Translations under genes and position numbers: made by a program
Notes under the pieces: generated by a model
What the model saw: only the letters and a program-made list of their open reading frames with translations
Databases searched by the model: none
What the model was told of the DNA's origin: nothing
Assembly: GCF_006442205.1 (NCBI RefSeq)
Contig: NZ_VFVR01000002.1
Location: forward strand, 953,767-1,017,766
Direction of reading: 5' to 3'
DNA from: Mesorhizobium sp. B2-3-12
GTDB lineage: Bacteria; Pseudomonadota; Alphaproteobacteria; Rhizobiales; Rhizobiaceae
Length of the DNA stretch: 64,000 nt
Shown: in pieces, positions 53,959 through 62,482 of the stretch
How positions within the stretch are numbered: position 1 is the stretch's first letter
Layout of the letters: each line of letters starts with the position of its first letter

Positions 53959-54416
53959 ATGGCCGAACAGTCGCACATTCTCTACGCCCGCGAAGCATCG
54001 CTCGATACGCCAGAATTCCGCCGCGTGCTGGTGGAATCCGGTCTCGGCGACGTCCGGCCCGTCGATGACGAGGCAAGGCTGAAGGCCATGCTGGACGGCG
54101 CCAATCTGATCGTGACCGCCCGTCTCGACATGGAAGGCAAGCCGCTGATCGGCGTTGCCCGCTGCCTGACCGACTTTTCCTGGGTCTGCTATATCAGCGA
54201 TCTCGCCGTTCCTGGGTCTGCTATATCAGCGATCTCGCCGTCTCGGCCAAGGCGCAGGGGCTGGGCATCGGCAAGGGGCTGATGGACGAAGTGGCCCGGC
54301 AGCTCGGACCGTCGGTCGCCATCAGCCTGATTTCGATGCCCGACGCCGTCGGCTTCTACGAACGCATCGGCATGAAGCGCATGCCCGACGCCTTCTGGAT
54401 CTCTCGCAAGCGCTGA
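53959..54416 (+). pseudogene. GNAT acetyltransferase broken by a 32-bp tandem duplication
   Basis: The gene begins [20 protein letters not shown] and reads well to [16 protein letters not shown], where a perfect 32-bp tandem duplication (54178-54209 repeated at 54210-54241) shifts the frame. Removing one copy restores a complete 141-residue GNAT protein with the acetyl-CoA loop AKAQGLGIGKGLMDEVARQL and the ending VGFYERIGMKRMPDAFW. As written, translation ends at 54282 with an aberrant tail. Because the copies are identical, the event is very recent, reversible by slippage, or a sequencing/assembly artefact. Confidence 0.85.
54178..54241 (+). repeat. 32-bp perfect tandem duplication inside the GNAT gene
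   Basis: Two directly adjacent identical copies (54178-54209 and 54210-54241) starting tcctgggtctgctatatcag. The unit is not a multiple of three, so it causes a +2 frameshift in the acetyltransferase gene. Confidence 0.97.
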
Positions 54417-54568
54417 TTTTTTCTGCTGTGACGCATACGGCCGCCAACGAAGCGTGATCTTGCCGTTTGATGTGGAGGGAAGACTGGCCGCGGCGTGAGC
54501 AGGGGGTCGTTGCTTTGCGCAGCTTCTGTCCGCCTTGACCCACACCTCATTCGGCCCACATCCCATGC

Positions 54569-55396
54569 ATGGGAAAACAGGCATGTTTCATAGGCACGGC
54601 CGGCTGGGGTATTCCGACCCGATGCAGGCAGGATTTTCCAGAACCCGGATCGCATCTCGAACGCTACTCCAGGCACTTCCCGATCGTCGAGATCGACACC
54701 TCCTTCTACAAGCCGCATCGCCGCGAGACCTATGAGCGTTGGGCACGCTCCGTGCCGGAGCATTTCCGCTTCGCGGTCAAGATGCCGAAGGCCATCACCC
54801 ATGAGCGCCGTCTCGCCGGCTGCGACGACCTCCTCGACAGTTTCCTCCAAGAGGTCGAAGGTCTCGGTGCAAAGCTGAGCGTGCTTCTGGTGCAACTGCC
54901 GCCGAGCCTCTCCTTCGAGCCGGATGTCGCGAGCGGCTTCTTCGACATGGCGGGCAAGCGAACCCAAACCCGGCTGACCTGCGAACCGCGCCATCCCAGC
55001 TGGTTCGAAGCCGAGGCGGGAGCGCTTCTGGCCGATCGCCGGGTCGCGCGCGTCGCTGCCGACCCCGCTCCAGTGCCGGCCGCCGCGTCGCCGGGCGGCT
55101 GGCCCAGCCTCGCCTATTTCCGCTGGCACGGCGCGCCGCGCGTCTATTACTCCGACTACGACGCCGAAAGCCTCGCCCGATTCAGCGGGCAGATGGCGGC
55201 GGCGGCGGCTTCCGGCGCCGAGGTCTGGGGGATTTTCGACAACACGGCCGGGGGCCATGCGCTGGGCAACGCGCTCAAGGTTGAGACGATGATACGCCAG
55301 GCACTTCTTCCTTCTCCCACAAGGGGAGAAGGAAGAAGCGCGTTTCAAATCACGTTCAATTCCCGGAACGCCCGCCCTTCGGCCACCCGTTCATAG
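54569..55396 (+). CDS. DUF72 family protein (YecE-like)
   Basis: A 275-residue TIM-barrel-like protein of the DUF72 family. FIGTAGWGIP is the usual start; SFYKPHRRETYERWARSVPE and the AVKMPKAITHERRL segment follow, then FRWHGAPRVYYSDYD and WGIFDNTAGGHALGNAL near the end. Function of the family is unknown. Its last roughly 27 residues (after TMIRQALL) are encoded by a repeat palindrome and by sequence antisense to the next gene, so the true C-terminus was probably near residue 248. Confidence 0.85.
   Translation: MGKQACFIGTAGWGIPTRCRQDFPEPGSHLERYSRHFPIVEIDTSFYKPHRRETYERWARSVPEHFRFAVKMPKAITHERRLAGCDDLLDSFLQEVEGLGAKLSVLLVQLPPSLSFEPDVASGFFDMAGKRTQTRLTCEPRHPSWFEAEAGALLADRRVARVAADPAPVPAAASPGGWPSLAYFRWHGAPRVYYSDYDAESLARFSGQMAAAAASGAEVWGIFDNTAGGHALGNALKVETMIRQALLPSPTRGEGRSAFQITFNSRNARPSATRS
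55304..55338. repeat. RIME-like hairpin inside the end of the DUF72 gene
   Basis: A perfect 15-bp stem CTTCTTCCTTCTCCC / GGGAGAAGGAAGAAG around a five-base loop. It sits in the 3' end of the DUF72 gene and just after the end of the convergent FAD oxidase gene, where it can act as a terminator for both. Confidence 0.75.
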
Positions 55397-56511
55397 CCAA
55401 ACGCCGAGCAGTCTATCGTCCGGTAGCCGCCATGCAGGATGAGTTCCGCCAGCGCCTTGCCGACCGCCGGCGCCTGCTGCAGGCCGTGGCCGGAGAAGCC
55501 GTTGGCGAACAGGAAATTCGTCACCGCCGGATGCGGGCCGATCACCGCGTTCTGGTCGAGCGTGTTGTAGTCATAATGCCCGGCCCAGGCGCGCGTCGGC
55601 TTGATGGCCTCGAAGGCCGGGATGCGGGTCGCCAGCACCGGCCAGATCACCTCTTCGAACAGCGGCCAGTCGACGTCGAAATCTCCGGGATCCGCCGGAC
55701 CGTCGCCCTCTTCCGGCTCGGCGCCGCCGGTGAGGTAGACCGAGCCTTCCGGCCTGACATAGATGCCGGAGGGATCGACCAGCAGTGGCATGTCGGCATA
55801 TTTCTCGCGCGCCTCGAAGACGAAGACGTTGCGCTTGCGCGGCTCGACCGGCAGCGCCAGCCCGGCAAGGGCGGCGACCTTGCCGGCGTTCGGGCCGGCG
55901 GCGTTGACGACAATACCGGCTTCCAGCGTCTCGCCATTGTCGAGGCTGACACCGGTGACGCGGCCGCCCTGCCGCTCGATGCCGGTGACCGAAGCGCTGA
56001 TGAAATCGACTTTCTTCTGCCGCAGCGCCTTGCGGAACAGCATCAGCATCGCATGGGCGTCGAACCAGCCTTCGCCGGTGCGGCCATAGGCGCCGGCGAT
56101 GATGCCTTCGGCCGACAGCCAGGGGAAGCGGCGCGTCAGTTGTTCGGCGTCCTCGAGCAGGATGTCGGCGCCCTCGGCGACCTGCGCCTCGTGGTTGGCC
56201 CTCAGGATCGGCAGCCCGGCCTCGCCGGCAAGGATGAGATAGCCGCCTTCGCGAAAACCGATATCGGCGTCGGCGCCGAATTCCTCCTTCAGCCGCCGGA
56301 ACAGTTTCAGCGTGAACTGCGACAGGCGGATGTTTTCCGGAATCGAGAATTGCTGGCGGATCGAGGCCATGGAGAGCGTCGTCGCCGCGTGGGCGAATTG
56401 CGGATCGCGTTCGATCAAGGCGATCGAGCCGGAAAACCCTTCCTCGCGCAGATAATATGCGATCGAGGACCCGACGATGGCCCCGCCGATGATGACGATG
56501 TCGTAGCGCAC
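55345..56511 (-). CDS. FAD-dependent oxidoreductase (DAO family)
   Basis: A 388-residue flavoenzyme. The dinucleotide motif is DIVIIGGAIVGSSIAYYL at the N-terminus; ASIRQQFSIPENIRLSQFTL and the C-terminal NFLFANGFSGHGLQQAPAVG are typical of sarcosine/dimethylglycine-oxidase-like DAO proteins. It probably oxidises a secondary amine or amino acid. It is encoded 27 bp after the histidine kinase gene on the same strand, so it may belong to that transcript. Confidence 0.87.
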   Translation of the reverse strand: MRYDIVIIGGAIVGSSIAYYLREEGFSGSIALIERDPQFAHAATTLSMASIRQQFSIPENIRLSQFTLKLFRRLKEEFGADADIGFREGGYLILAGEAGLPILRANHEAQVAEGADILLEDAEQLTRRFPWLSAEGIIAGAYGRTGEGWFDAHAMLMLFRKALRQKKVDFISASVTGIERQGGRVTGVSLDNGETLEAGIVVNAAGPNAGKVAALAGLALPVEPRKRNVFVFEAREKYADMPLLVDPSGIYVRPEGSVYLTGGAEPEEGDGPADPGDFDVDWPLFEEVIWPVLATRIPAFEAIKPTRAWAGHYDYNTLDQNAVIGPHPAVTNFLFANGFSGHGLQQAPAVGKALAELILHGGYRTIDCSAFGYERVAEGRAFRELNVI

Positions 56512-56538
56512 TTTTTTCTCCGATCCGCCGCCCGCACT

Positions 56539-58140
56539 CTACGCGACCGGCAAAGTGATCTCGAAGCGCGTGCCGCGCGCGCTGTCAACCAACCGGATCG
56601 TACCATCATGCGCTTTCAGGAGGGCCAGCACGATGCCGAGACCCATGCCGGTGCCGCCGGACTCTCGCCGCGTGGTGAAGAACGGCTCGAAGACGCGCGC
56701 CTGGTTGCTTGGCGAAATGCCGGCGCCATCGTCGCTGACCAGCACCGTCGCCTTGCCGCCGGCGCTCGCGGCAGTGATCGAAACCAGCGTCGCGCCATGC
56801 CTGGCCGAGTTGTCGATGAGGTTGGCAAGCACGATTGCCGCGTTCTCGGCCGAGATGCGCAGGGCCAGGTCGCCGCCGGCCTCGACTTCAACCGCCAGCC
56901 TGGTCTCGGCGGGAAGCAGCGCCAGCGCCGCGCCGACCGAGGTGCTTTCGCCGCTCGGCGCGAGGTTTTCCGCCCGCGCCAGATCGAGCAGCCGCCGGAC
57001 CAAAAGGTTGAGCCGCCCGGCATCAGTGACGATATTGTTGGAGAAGCGCCGCCGCTCGGCATCGTCCATCGCCGAGCCGGAATCGCGCAGCAGTTCGGCG
57101 GCCCCCTGGATCGCCGTCAGCGGCGATTTCAGCTCATGCGAGACATGGGTGGCGAAGGTCTGGATGCTATCCGAGCGCGCCTGCAGTTTCTCGGCCATGT
57201 CGAGAAAGGCGGCGGACAATTCGGCCATTTCGCGCGTGCCATGATGATCGAGCGGCCGGATCGCGTCGCGCTCGCCGGCGGCGATGCGCTGGGTGCGGTC
57301 GATCAGCGCATAGATCGGCCGGCTGACGGTGCGCAGGAAGACGAGGCCGATAAGCAGCGTGCCGCCGAGGATGGCGATCGCCGCCGCCGTCACCTTGCCG
57401 CGTTCGCCATAGAGATGTTTTATGATGTTGTTGGGCGTCCGCGAGACATAGACCACGCCGGCGACCTGGCCATCCACCGCCACCGGCAAAGCGACGAAGA
57501 CGCGCACCTTGGTGCCGCGGCTGACCGAATAGAGCGGCGGGGCCGGCTGGTTGGGGATGCGCAGCCGGAGTGCGCTGGCATAGCGCCCGGCAAGGGCTGC
57601 ACGCACCTCCTCGACCCCGGCAAGTGACTGCCCGACCTCGTCGCGCCCGGCAATGACGACGCCTGTGGGATCGAGCAGCCGGAAGCCGGCGAGCGTGGTC
57701 TTCTGCGTCGCGTCGAGAATGCCGGACAGGCGCGCCCCGATTACAGCGAAAGCGGGCTCGGCCACGGCGGGCGTCCCCGCCGGCCGTGTCGGAAGTACGT
57801 AATCCGAGGCGAGATCGAGCTCCGGCTCGATGGGCCGATAGGGTGCATCGGGATTGGCGCCGCGGCTCGCGCCGCTATTGGCCGACGGCATCGGCGCGCC
57901 GAGCTTGTCGCCGGGAATGGCGGCGTCGCGCACCTCTTGCGCATAGATGGCGGCAATGGCGGCACCTTGCGCGATCAGCTCCGCCTCGGTCTGGCGGATG
58001 AGCTGGTTCTCGTAGAGGCGGAAGAAGAACAGGCCGACCAGCGGCAGCGCCATCACCAGGATCAGGATGGCGACGACGACCGTGGCCAGGCGCGGCCGCC
58101 ATTTGCGGCCGATCCATTTGCTTGACGTCGTCAGCCGCAT
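56539..58140 (-). CDS. Sensor histidine kinase (CreC-like)
   Basis: A 533-residue kinase. A first membrane helix (about 17-38), a periplasmic sensor region (about 40-260), a second helix (about 265-288) and a HAMP linker lead to the phosphoacceptor His in THVSHELKSPLTAIQG (about residue 345). The ATP domain has NLIDNSARHG (N box), VSDDGAGIS and GGTGMGLGIVLALL. The closest type is CreC. The ATG at 58140 overlaps the end of the response regulator gene by ten bases, so they form one two-component operon. Confidence 0.9.
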   Translation of the reverse strand: MRLTTSSKWIGRKWRPRLATVVVAILILVMALPLVGLFFFRLYENQLIRQTEAELIAQGAAIAAIYAQEVRDAAIPGDKLGAPMPSANSGASRGANPDAPYRPIEPELDLASDYVLPTRPAGTPAVAEPAFAVIGARLSGILDATQKTTLAGFRLLDPTGVVIAGRDEVGQSLAGVEEVRAALAGRYASALRLRIPNQPAPPLYSVSRGTKVRVFVALPVAVDGQVAGVVYVSRTPNNIIKHLYGERGKVTAAAIAILGGTLLIGLVFLRTVSRPIYALIDRTQRIAAGERDAIRPLDHHGTREMAELSAAFLDMAEKLQARSDSIQTFATHVSHELKSPLTAIQGAAELLRDSGSAMDDAERRRFSNNIVTDAGRLNLLVRRLLDLARAENLAPSGESTSVGAALALLPAETRLAVEVEAGGDLALRISAENAAIVLANLIDNSARHGATLVSITAASAGGKATVLVSDDGAGISPSNQARVFEPFFTTRRESGGTGMGLGIVLALLKAHDGTIRLVDSARGTRFEITLPVA

Positions 58141-58823
58141 CGGCCGAGCCGGAAGCCGACGCCATGCACCGTTTCGATGGCATCCAGGCATCCGGCCGCC
58201 GCCAGCTTGGCGCGGAGGTTGCGGATGTGGCTGTCGACGGTGCGGTCGGCGACATGGATTTTTCCCGCATAGGCACTGGCCATTACCGCGTCGCGGTCGA
58301 GGACATGGGTTGGCCGCGCCAGAAACCCTTTCAGGATCGAGAACTCGATGGCGGTCAAGGTAAGCGGCTTGCCGTCGAAGGCGGCGGCGTGGCTGGCGGG
58401 CGCAAGGATGAGCTTGCCATGCGAGAACTGCCTGTCGTCGGCCGGTTCGGGCGCCACTGGGCGGGCGCGGCGCAGGATGACGTTGACGCGGGCGACCAGT
58501 TCGCGCGGGCTGAACGGCTTGGTGACATAATCGTCGCCACCCATTTCCAGCCCGAGGATGCGGTCGATCTCTTCATCGCGCGCGGACAGGAACAGCACCG
58601 GCACGTCGGATCGCTGCCGCAGCCGCCGGCAGACCTCCAGCCCGTCCATCTCCGGCATGCCGATGTCGAGCACGACAAGGTCGGGCGTGCGTCGTTCGAC
58701 CGCCTGCAGGGCGGCGGCGCCGTCGGACACGGCTGAAGTCTTCATGCCGGCCTTTTCAAGCGCGAAGCAGATCACCTCGCGAATATGCGGATCATCGTCG
58801 GCGACGAGGATATGATGCGGCAT
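58131..58823 (-). CDS. OmpR-family response regulator (CreB-like)
   Basis: A 230-residue regulator. The receiver domain has the acidic pocket ADDDPHIR, phosphoacceptor Asp in LVVLDIGMPEMDG (about residue 54) and Lys in VTKPFSPREL; the C-terminal winged helix (about 135-228) contains LTAIEFSILKGFLARPTHVL and the DRTVDSHIRNLRAKL recognition region. It is the cognate partner of the overlapping histidine kinase gene. The signal is unknown. Confidence 0.93.
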   Translation of the reverse strand: MPHHILVADDDPHIREVICFALEKAGMKTSAVSDGAAALQAVERRTPDLVVLDIGMPEMDGLEVCRRLRQRSDVPVLFLSARDEEIDRILGLEMGGDDYVTKPFSPRELVARVNVILRRARPVAPEPADDRQFSHGKLILAPASHAAAFDGKPLTLTAIEFSILKGFLARPTHVLDRDAVMASAYAGKIHVADRTVDSHIRNLRAKLAAAGCLDAIETVHGVGFRLGRCG

Positions 58824-58826
58824 GGC

Positions 58827-60365
58827 TCAGCGATCCGGCTCTGCGACACCAGGCAACACGAGGGGCCGCCTGCTGTCGAGATAGCGAAGCAGGCGCCAGT
58901 CGCGAAAGCTCCAGCTCCGCCAGTTTTCCTGCAGGTGGCGATACCAGCCTTCATCGACACCGCGCAACCTTGCGAATTCGGCGACCGCACCGGCATCCGC
59001 CGTGCTGCCCTGATGGTCGAGGAAGCGGTCGAGCGCCGGAAAGGCCTCCGGCCCGAGCGAGCGCAGGTACCAGGCGTCGAGCGGGATGCCTTGGCCGGTC
59101 ATTTCGAGGGAATGGTCGACATTGTAGCTGGCGATCGTGGCTGCGAAGTTGATGTAACAGCAGGCATAAAGCGCCAGGGATAACGTCAGAAGATTGGCGG
59201 AGAACAGCCATTCATTGGATTTTCCCAGCGCGATGCGGGCAATGATCAGGGCAAGGCCCGCCGCCACCAGCCCCATCCAGACGAAAGCGGCGATGCGCCA
59301 GTAGGTCAGCGCATAGATGCCGACATAGAGGTCTAGCCGCAGGATCGACGAGACGACCAGCATGATGTTCTGCGCTACCCAGGTATAGACAAGCCGGCGA
59401 ATGAGCGGATCGGCCGATGTCTCGCTGCCGGGCCTCAGCGCCGCCAGCACAAAGCCGGCGGCAAGCAGCGCGGTGACGATCAAGGGGTAGGCGCCGCGAT
59501 GCGCGTAAGCGGCGTAGCTCAAGCCGTCGGGAAGTGCTGCCCCGCCCCACAGATAGGTGGCGTCGAGCCCGCTCTGCAGCGCGAACAGGATGTTGAAGAC
59601 GATCAGCGCGCGCAGGATGGCAGCCTTGCCGAAGACGATGTCCTCGACGACGTGCCTTTGCGGATTGATCGCCGGTTGAGCAGCGGCAAGAGGATTGTTT
59701 GGCCGGGAGACGCGCTTCGAAAAGCGTGGCAGGCGCGGCCGCAAAAAGACCCAGATGCCGGCGAGCGCGAACAGCCAGAAGGCAATCCGCGTCAGCTGGA
59801 TCAGGTCGAGCAGTCTGATGAGGTCGATCAGCGACAGCCAGTATTCGATGACCGGATTGGCGGCGCCGAACAAAGCGACGAAGATCGCGCCGAGCGTTAG
59901 CGGCATCACCCAGACCGCGATCGCCGCCAACCTTATGCGGCGCCCACCGAACCGCCGCGCCGCCTTCCGCCACTGCAAGAAATCGCCGACGAACCGGACC
60001 GGAGCCGCCAGGCAAAACAGCAAGATCTGGCCGGCAATGCGCGCCATGCGGTGCCGCAGCCGGCCGCTCAGCGAAAGCGCGAACGCCGCCAGGGCGGCAA
60101 GCGCGACCGAGACGGACAAGGGGCTGACGGTTTCGGCCAGCGGCAGCAGCGCGACAAGCAAGGCTGCGGGCTTGAGCCATACCTTGCCGTCGCTGAAGGC
60201 GGCGGGATGCACGGCAACCACCGCCGCGGCAATCAGGATGGCGAACAGGAGAACCGTAATGCCGGCTGGCTGGCCGTAGAACAGGAAATCGGCGATCGCC
60301 ACCAGCAGCAGGGCAACGCCGAAGCGGTTGCAATAGCTCGGCGCGGCGGTGAGCGGCAATATCAT
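58827..60365 (-). CDS. DUF4173 polytopic membrane protein
   Basis: A 512-residue protein with about 11-12 membrane helices and a soluble C-terminal tail with HLQENWRSWSFRDWRLLRYL. It matches DUF4173 (DUF4153-like) membrane proteins, often encoded beside two-component systems. It starts MILPLTAAPSYCNRFGVALL at 60365, and its stop is three bases before the response regulator start, so it is the first gene of this operon. No function is known; a sensing or transport role with the kinase is inference. Confidence 0.85.
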   Translation of the reverse strand: MILPLTAAPSYCNRFGVALLLVAIADFLFYGQPAGITVLLFAILIAAAVVAVHPAAFSDGKVWLKPAALLVALLPLAETVSPLSVSVALAALAAFALSLSGRLRHRMARIAGQILLFCLAAPVRFVGDFLQWRKAARRFGGRRIRLAAIAVWVMPLTLGAIFVALFGAANPVIEYWLSLIDLIRLLDLIQLTRIAFWLFALAGIWVFLRPRLPRFSKRVSRPNNPLAAAQPAINPQRHVVEDIVFGKAAILRALIVFNILFALQSGLDATYLWGGAALPDGLSYAAYAHRGAYPLIVTALLAAGFVLAALRPGSETSADPLIRRLVYTWVAQNIMLVVSSILRLDLYVGIYALTYWRIAAFVWMGLVAAGLALIIARIALGKSNEWLFSANLLTLSLALYACCYINFAATIASYNVDHSLEMTGQGIPLDAWYLRSLGPEAFPALDRFLDHQGSTADAGAVAEFARLRGVDEGWYRHLQENWRSWSFRDWRLLRYLDSRRPLVLPGVAEPDR

Positions 60366-60611
60366 GACCTGATCTTCCCCATGGCTTCCACCCGGACCAT
60401 CGGTGGGCGTCCGCGAACGAAAGGCGTAAGCGTCGCCGTCGGTGGATCGGCCAGCCACCAGCCTTCGCTGCGCAGCCGATAGGGTAGGGACCAACGGGGT
60501 TTTGCTCGCTTTTGCATGCCGCCTGTCTCGCAGGCGCGATGGGAGACGGTGCGGCGGATTGGAGGAGGATTTCCGCTGGCGCGTGCAGTTTTCGTGCAGA
60601 GGCGATGCCAG

Positions 60612-60662
60612 CTTCTTTCTCCCGTTTACGGGGAGATATTCCCGGCTGGGCAATGAGGGGCG
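60612..60662. repeat. RIME-like half element before citE
   Basis: ttctttctcccgtttacggg forms a small hairpin (TCTCCC / GGGGAGA), followed by atattcccggctgggcaatg and gggg, matching one arm of the other RIME copies. It lies in the 376-bp gap between the DUF4173 and CitE-like genes; nothing else is seen in that gap. Confidence 0.6.
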
Positions 60663-60741
60663 GCGCCAGCATTCGCGATTGGCCGATTTCATAGGCTGTC
60701 CCGCGCTTGCCTCGACCAACCACACGCGGCATAGATCGGGT

Positions 60742-61632
60742 ATGGAAACCTACCGCCCGCGCCGCTCCGTGCTCTATGTCCCGGCATCCAATGACAAGGC
60801 GCTGGCCAAGATCGCGCAGCTTGCCTGCGACGCCGTCATCATCGATCTGGAGGACGCCGTCGCCCCCGCCGACAAGATCGGCGCGCGCGAAAAACTGGCC
60901 GGTATTTTCGCCAATCGCCCTGATGCCGGTCCCAATGGCCGGCGCTGCGAGATGGTGGTGCGCGTCAATGCGTTGTCCAGCGAATGGGGCGCCGACGACC
61001 TTGCGGCCGTGGCCAAGGTGGAACCGGACGGCATCCTGCTGCCCAAGGTCGACACGCCGCGCGACGTGCTCGAGGTTGGCGATGTGCTGGACGACAATTT
61101 TGCTCCCGACAGCGTCAAACTATGGGCGATGATCGAAACGCCCAAGGCCATGCTCAACATCGGCGCCATCGCCGAACTCGGCCGCGACCCGGCCTCGCGG
61201 CTGGATTGTTTCATTGCCGGAACGAATGACTTGATCAAGGACACTGGCGTGCTGGCGACGCCGGACCGCGCCTATCTCCTGCCCTGGCTGATGCAGATGC
61301 TGCTGGCCGCGCGCGCCGGCGGTCTCGACATGCTCGATGGGGTGTTCAACGATTTTCGCGACCCGGACGCGTTCGCCCGCGAATGCACGCAGGCCGCGGC
61401 CATGGGCTTCGACGGCAAGACGCTGATCCATCCCTCGCAGATCGAGGCCGCCAACCTCGCCTTCGCGCCGTCGGCGCCGGCGCTGGCGGAGGCGCGCGCG
61501 GTCACGGATGCCTTCGCTGAGGCGCAAAACAGCGGCAAGGGCGTCATCGCGCTGAATGGCAGGATGATCGAGCGGCTGCACCTGGCGCAGGCCGAAAAAC
61601 TGCTGGCGAAAGCCGCCGCCATCGGCGCATGA
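60742..61632 (+). CDS. HpcH/HpaI aldolase / CitE-like lyase
   Basis: A 296-residue TIM-barrel lyase of the CitE/malyl-CoA lyase group. It starts METYRPRRSVLYVPASNDKA; the metal-binding Asp/Glu set includes DAVIIDLEDAVAP, KLWAMIETPKAMLNI and DCFIAGTNDLIKD, and MGFDGKTLIHPSQIEAANLA closes the barrel. It cleaves or condenses acyl-CoA esters such as malyl-CoA or citramalyl-CoA. Its stop overlaps a possible start of the next frame (ATGA), so the DUF1737 gene is probably co-transcribed. Confidence 0.9.
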   Translation: METYRPRRSVLYVPASNDKALAKIAQLACDAVIIDLEDAVAPADKIGAREKLAGIFANRPDAGPNGRRCEMVVRVNALSSEWGADDLAAVAKVEPDGILLPKVDTPRDVLEVGDVLDDNFAPDSVKLWAMIETPKAMLNIGAIAELGRDPASRLDCFIAGTNDLIKDTGVLATPDRAYLLPWLMQMLLAARAGGLDMLDGVFNDFRDPDAFARECTQAAAMGFDGKTLIHPSQIEAANLAFAPSAPALAEARAVTDAFAEAQNSGKGVIALNGRMIERLHLAQAEKLLAKAAAIGA

Positions 61633-61667
61633 TATTCGCCGACCATGGATACGACAGGACTTGGACG

Positions 61668-61874
61668 ATGAAACTCTACCGCTTTCTCACCGCGCCGGAC
61701 GACGCCAGTTTCTGCCACAAGGTGACGGCGGCACTGAACAAGGGCTGGCACCTGTTCGGCTCGCCGACCTATGCCTATGACAAGAAAGCCAAGACCATGC
61801 GCTGCGGCCAGGCCGTGGTGAAGGATGTCGATGGCCAGGAATACGGGCCGGATACCAAGCTCAGCGACTGGTAG
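61668..61874 (+). CDS. DUF1737 family protein
   Basis: A 68-residue cytoplasmic protein of the DUF1737 family: MKLYRFLTAPDDASFCHKVT, then NKGWHLFGSPTYAYDKKAKTMRCGQ. The fold is probably a small beta-rich domain; the role is unknown. The ATG at 61668 is preferred to the overlapping ATG at 61629 because the family starts here and AGGACTTGG is just upstream. Confidence 0.85.
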   Translation: MKLYRFLTAPDDASFCHKVTAALNKGWHLFGSPTYAYDKKAKTMRCGQAVVKDVDGQEYGPDTKLSDW

Positions 61875-62064
61875 GGGAAAGCGCCGAGGCCCTTCTCTCT
61901 TCCATGCCGTGACAGGTCGAGGAATGGCCCGGATCAGGATAGGGCTGAGCGCGGCGCTGGACCGAAATTCTTGCGGCGCAAGTCGCGGCATGGATCCCTG
62001 GGTCTTCACTCCGCTTCGCGGAGCTACGGCCAAGGATGACGAGCGTGACGGCTTGGCCGGCGTC

Positions 62065-62232
62065 TCAGCCGTAGATCTGCTTGTGGATCTGGTAGAGCAT
62101 TTCCGAGCGGTCGGCGCGCATGTCGGCCAGGTCGCGGCTGGAGAAGCTGTCGATTTCGGCGACGAGGCGATTGTAGTGCTTGCGCTTGGCGATGCTGGAG
62201 CGAGCGCGGGTCATGAGATCGTTGAAGATCAT
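62065..62232 (-). CDS. DUF1127 small protein
   Basis: A 55-residue protein with the DUF1127 (YjiS-type) core: NRLVAEIDSFSSRDLADMRA followed by DRSEMLYQIHKQIYG. Small DUF1127 proteins in rhizobia and Agrobacterium influence phosphate, RNA or stress responses, possibly by binding RNA. The ATG at 62232 has AAGGAACC upstream. An unusually strong palindrome lies 76 bp upstream, in its promoter region. Confidence 0.9.
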   Translation of the reverse strand: MIFNDLMTRARSSIAKRKHYNRLVAEIDSFSSRDLADMRADRSEMLYQIHKQIYG

Positions 62233-62307
62233 AGCAAGGTTCCTTCTGTGCCGCATTTGGCGGCCGGTTTCTTCCTCCCTTGATCGATATGGATCATGAC
62301 ATAGTAA

Positions 62308-62348
62308 TGGTGCGTTGCAAAAAGAAGATGTTGCAATGCACCATTGCA
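62308..62348. promoter_or_regulatory. Nested palindromes between DUF1127 and SMP-30 genes
   Basis: TGGTGCGTTGCAA (62308-62320) and TTGCAATGCACCA (62331-62343) are inverted repeats (12 of 13), and GCAATG-CAC-CATTGC (62333-62347) is a second perfect palindrome. The TGC-rich, TTGCAA-like half-sites resemble sites of PhaR-type regulators, which is only a suggestion. It could control either divergent gene. Confidence 0.5.
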
Positions 62349-62482
62349 CTGCGCGCATAGCCGGTTAATGGCATCCTAAAGAACATTCCCTCCCGTTTGT
62401 CTTACAATTGCCGATGCCCCGTCTTGCCAGATCGATCGCGGGCTGGCTTGATCCGGCGTCACGTGATGCCTGGAGGAAATGC

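Noticed and set aside
55432..57627. A 731-codon plus-strand frame opposite the FAD oxidase and histidine kinase
   Set aside because: It spans two clear opposite-strand genes and their junction; an artefact of high GC content.
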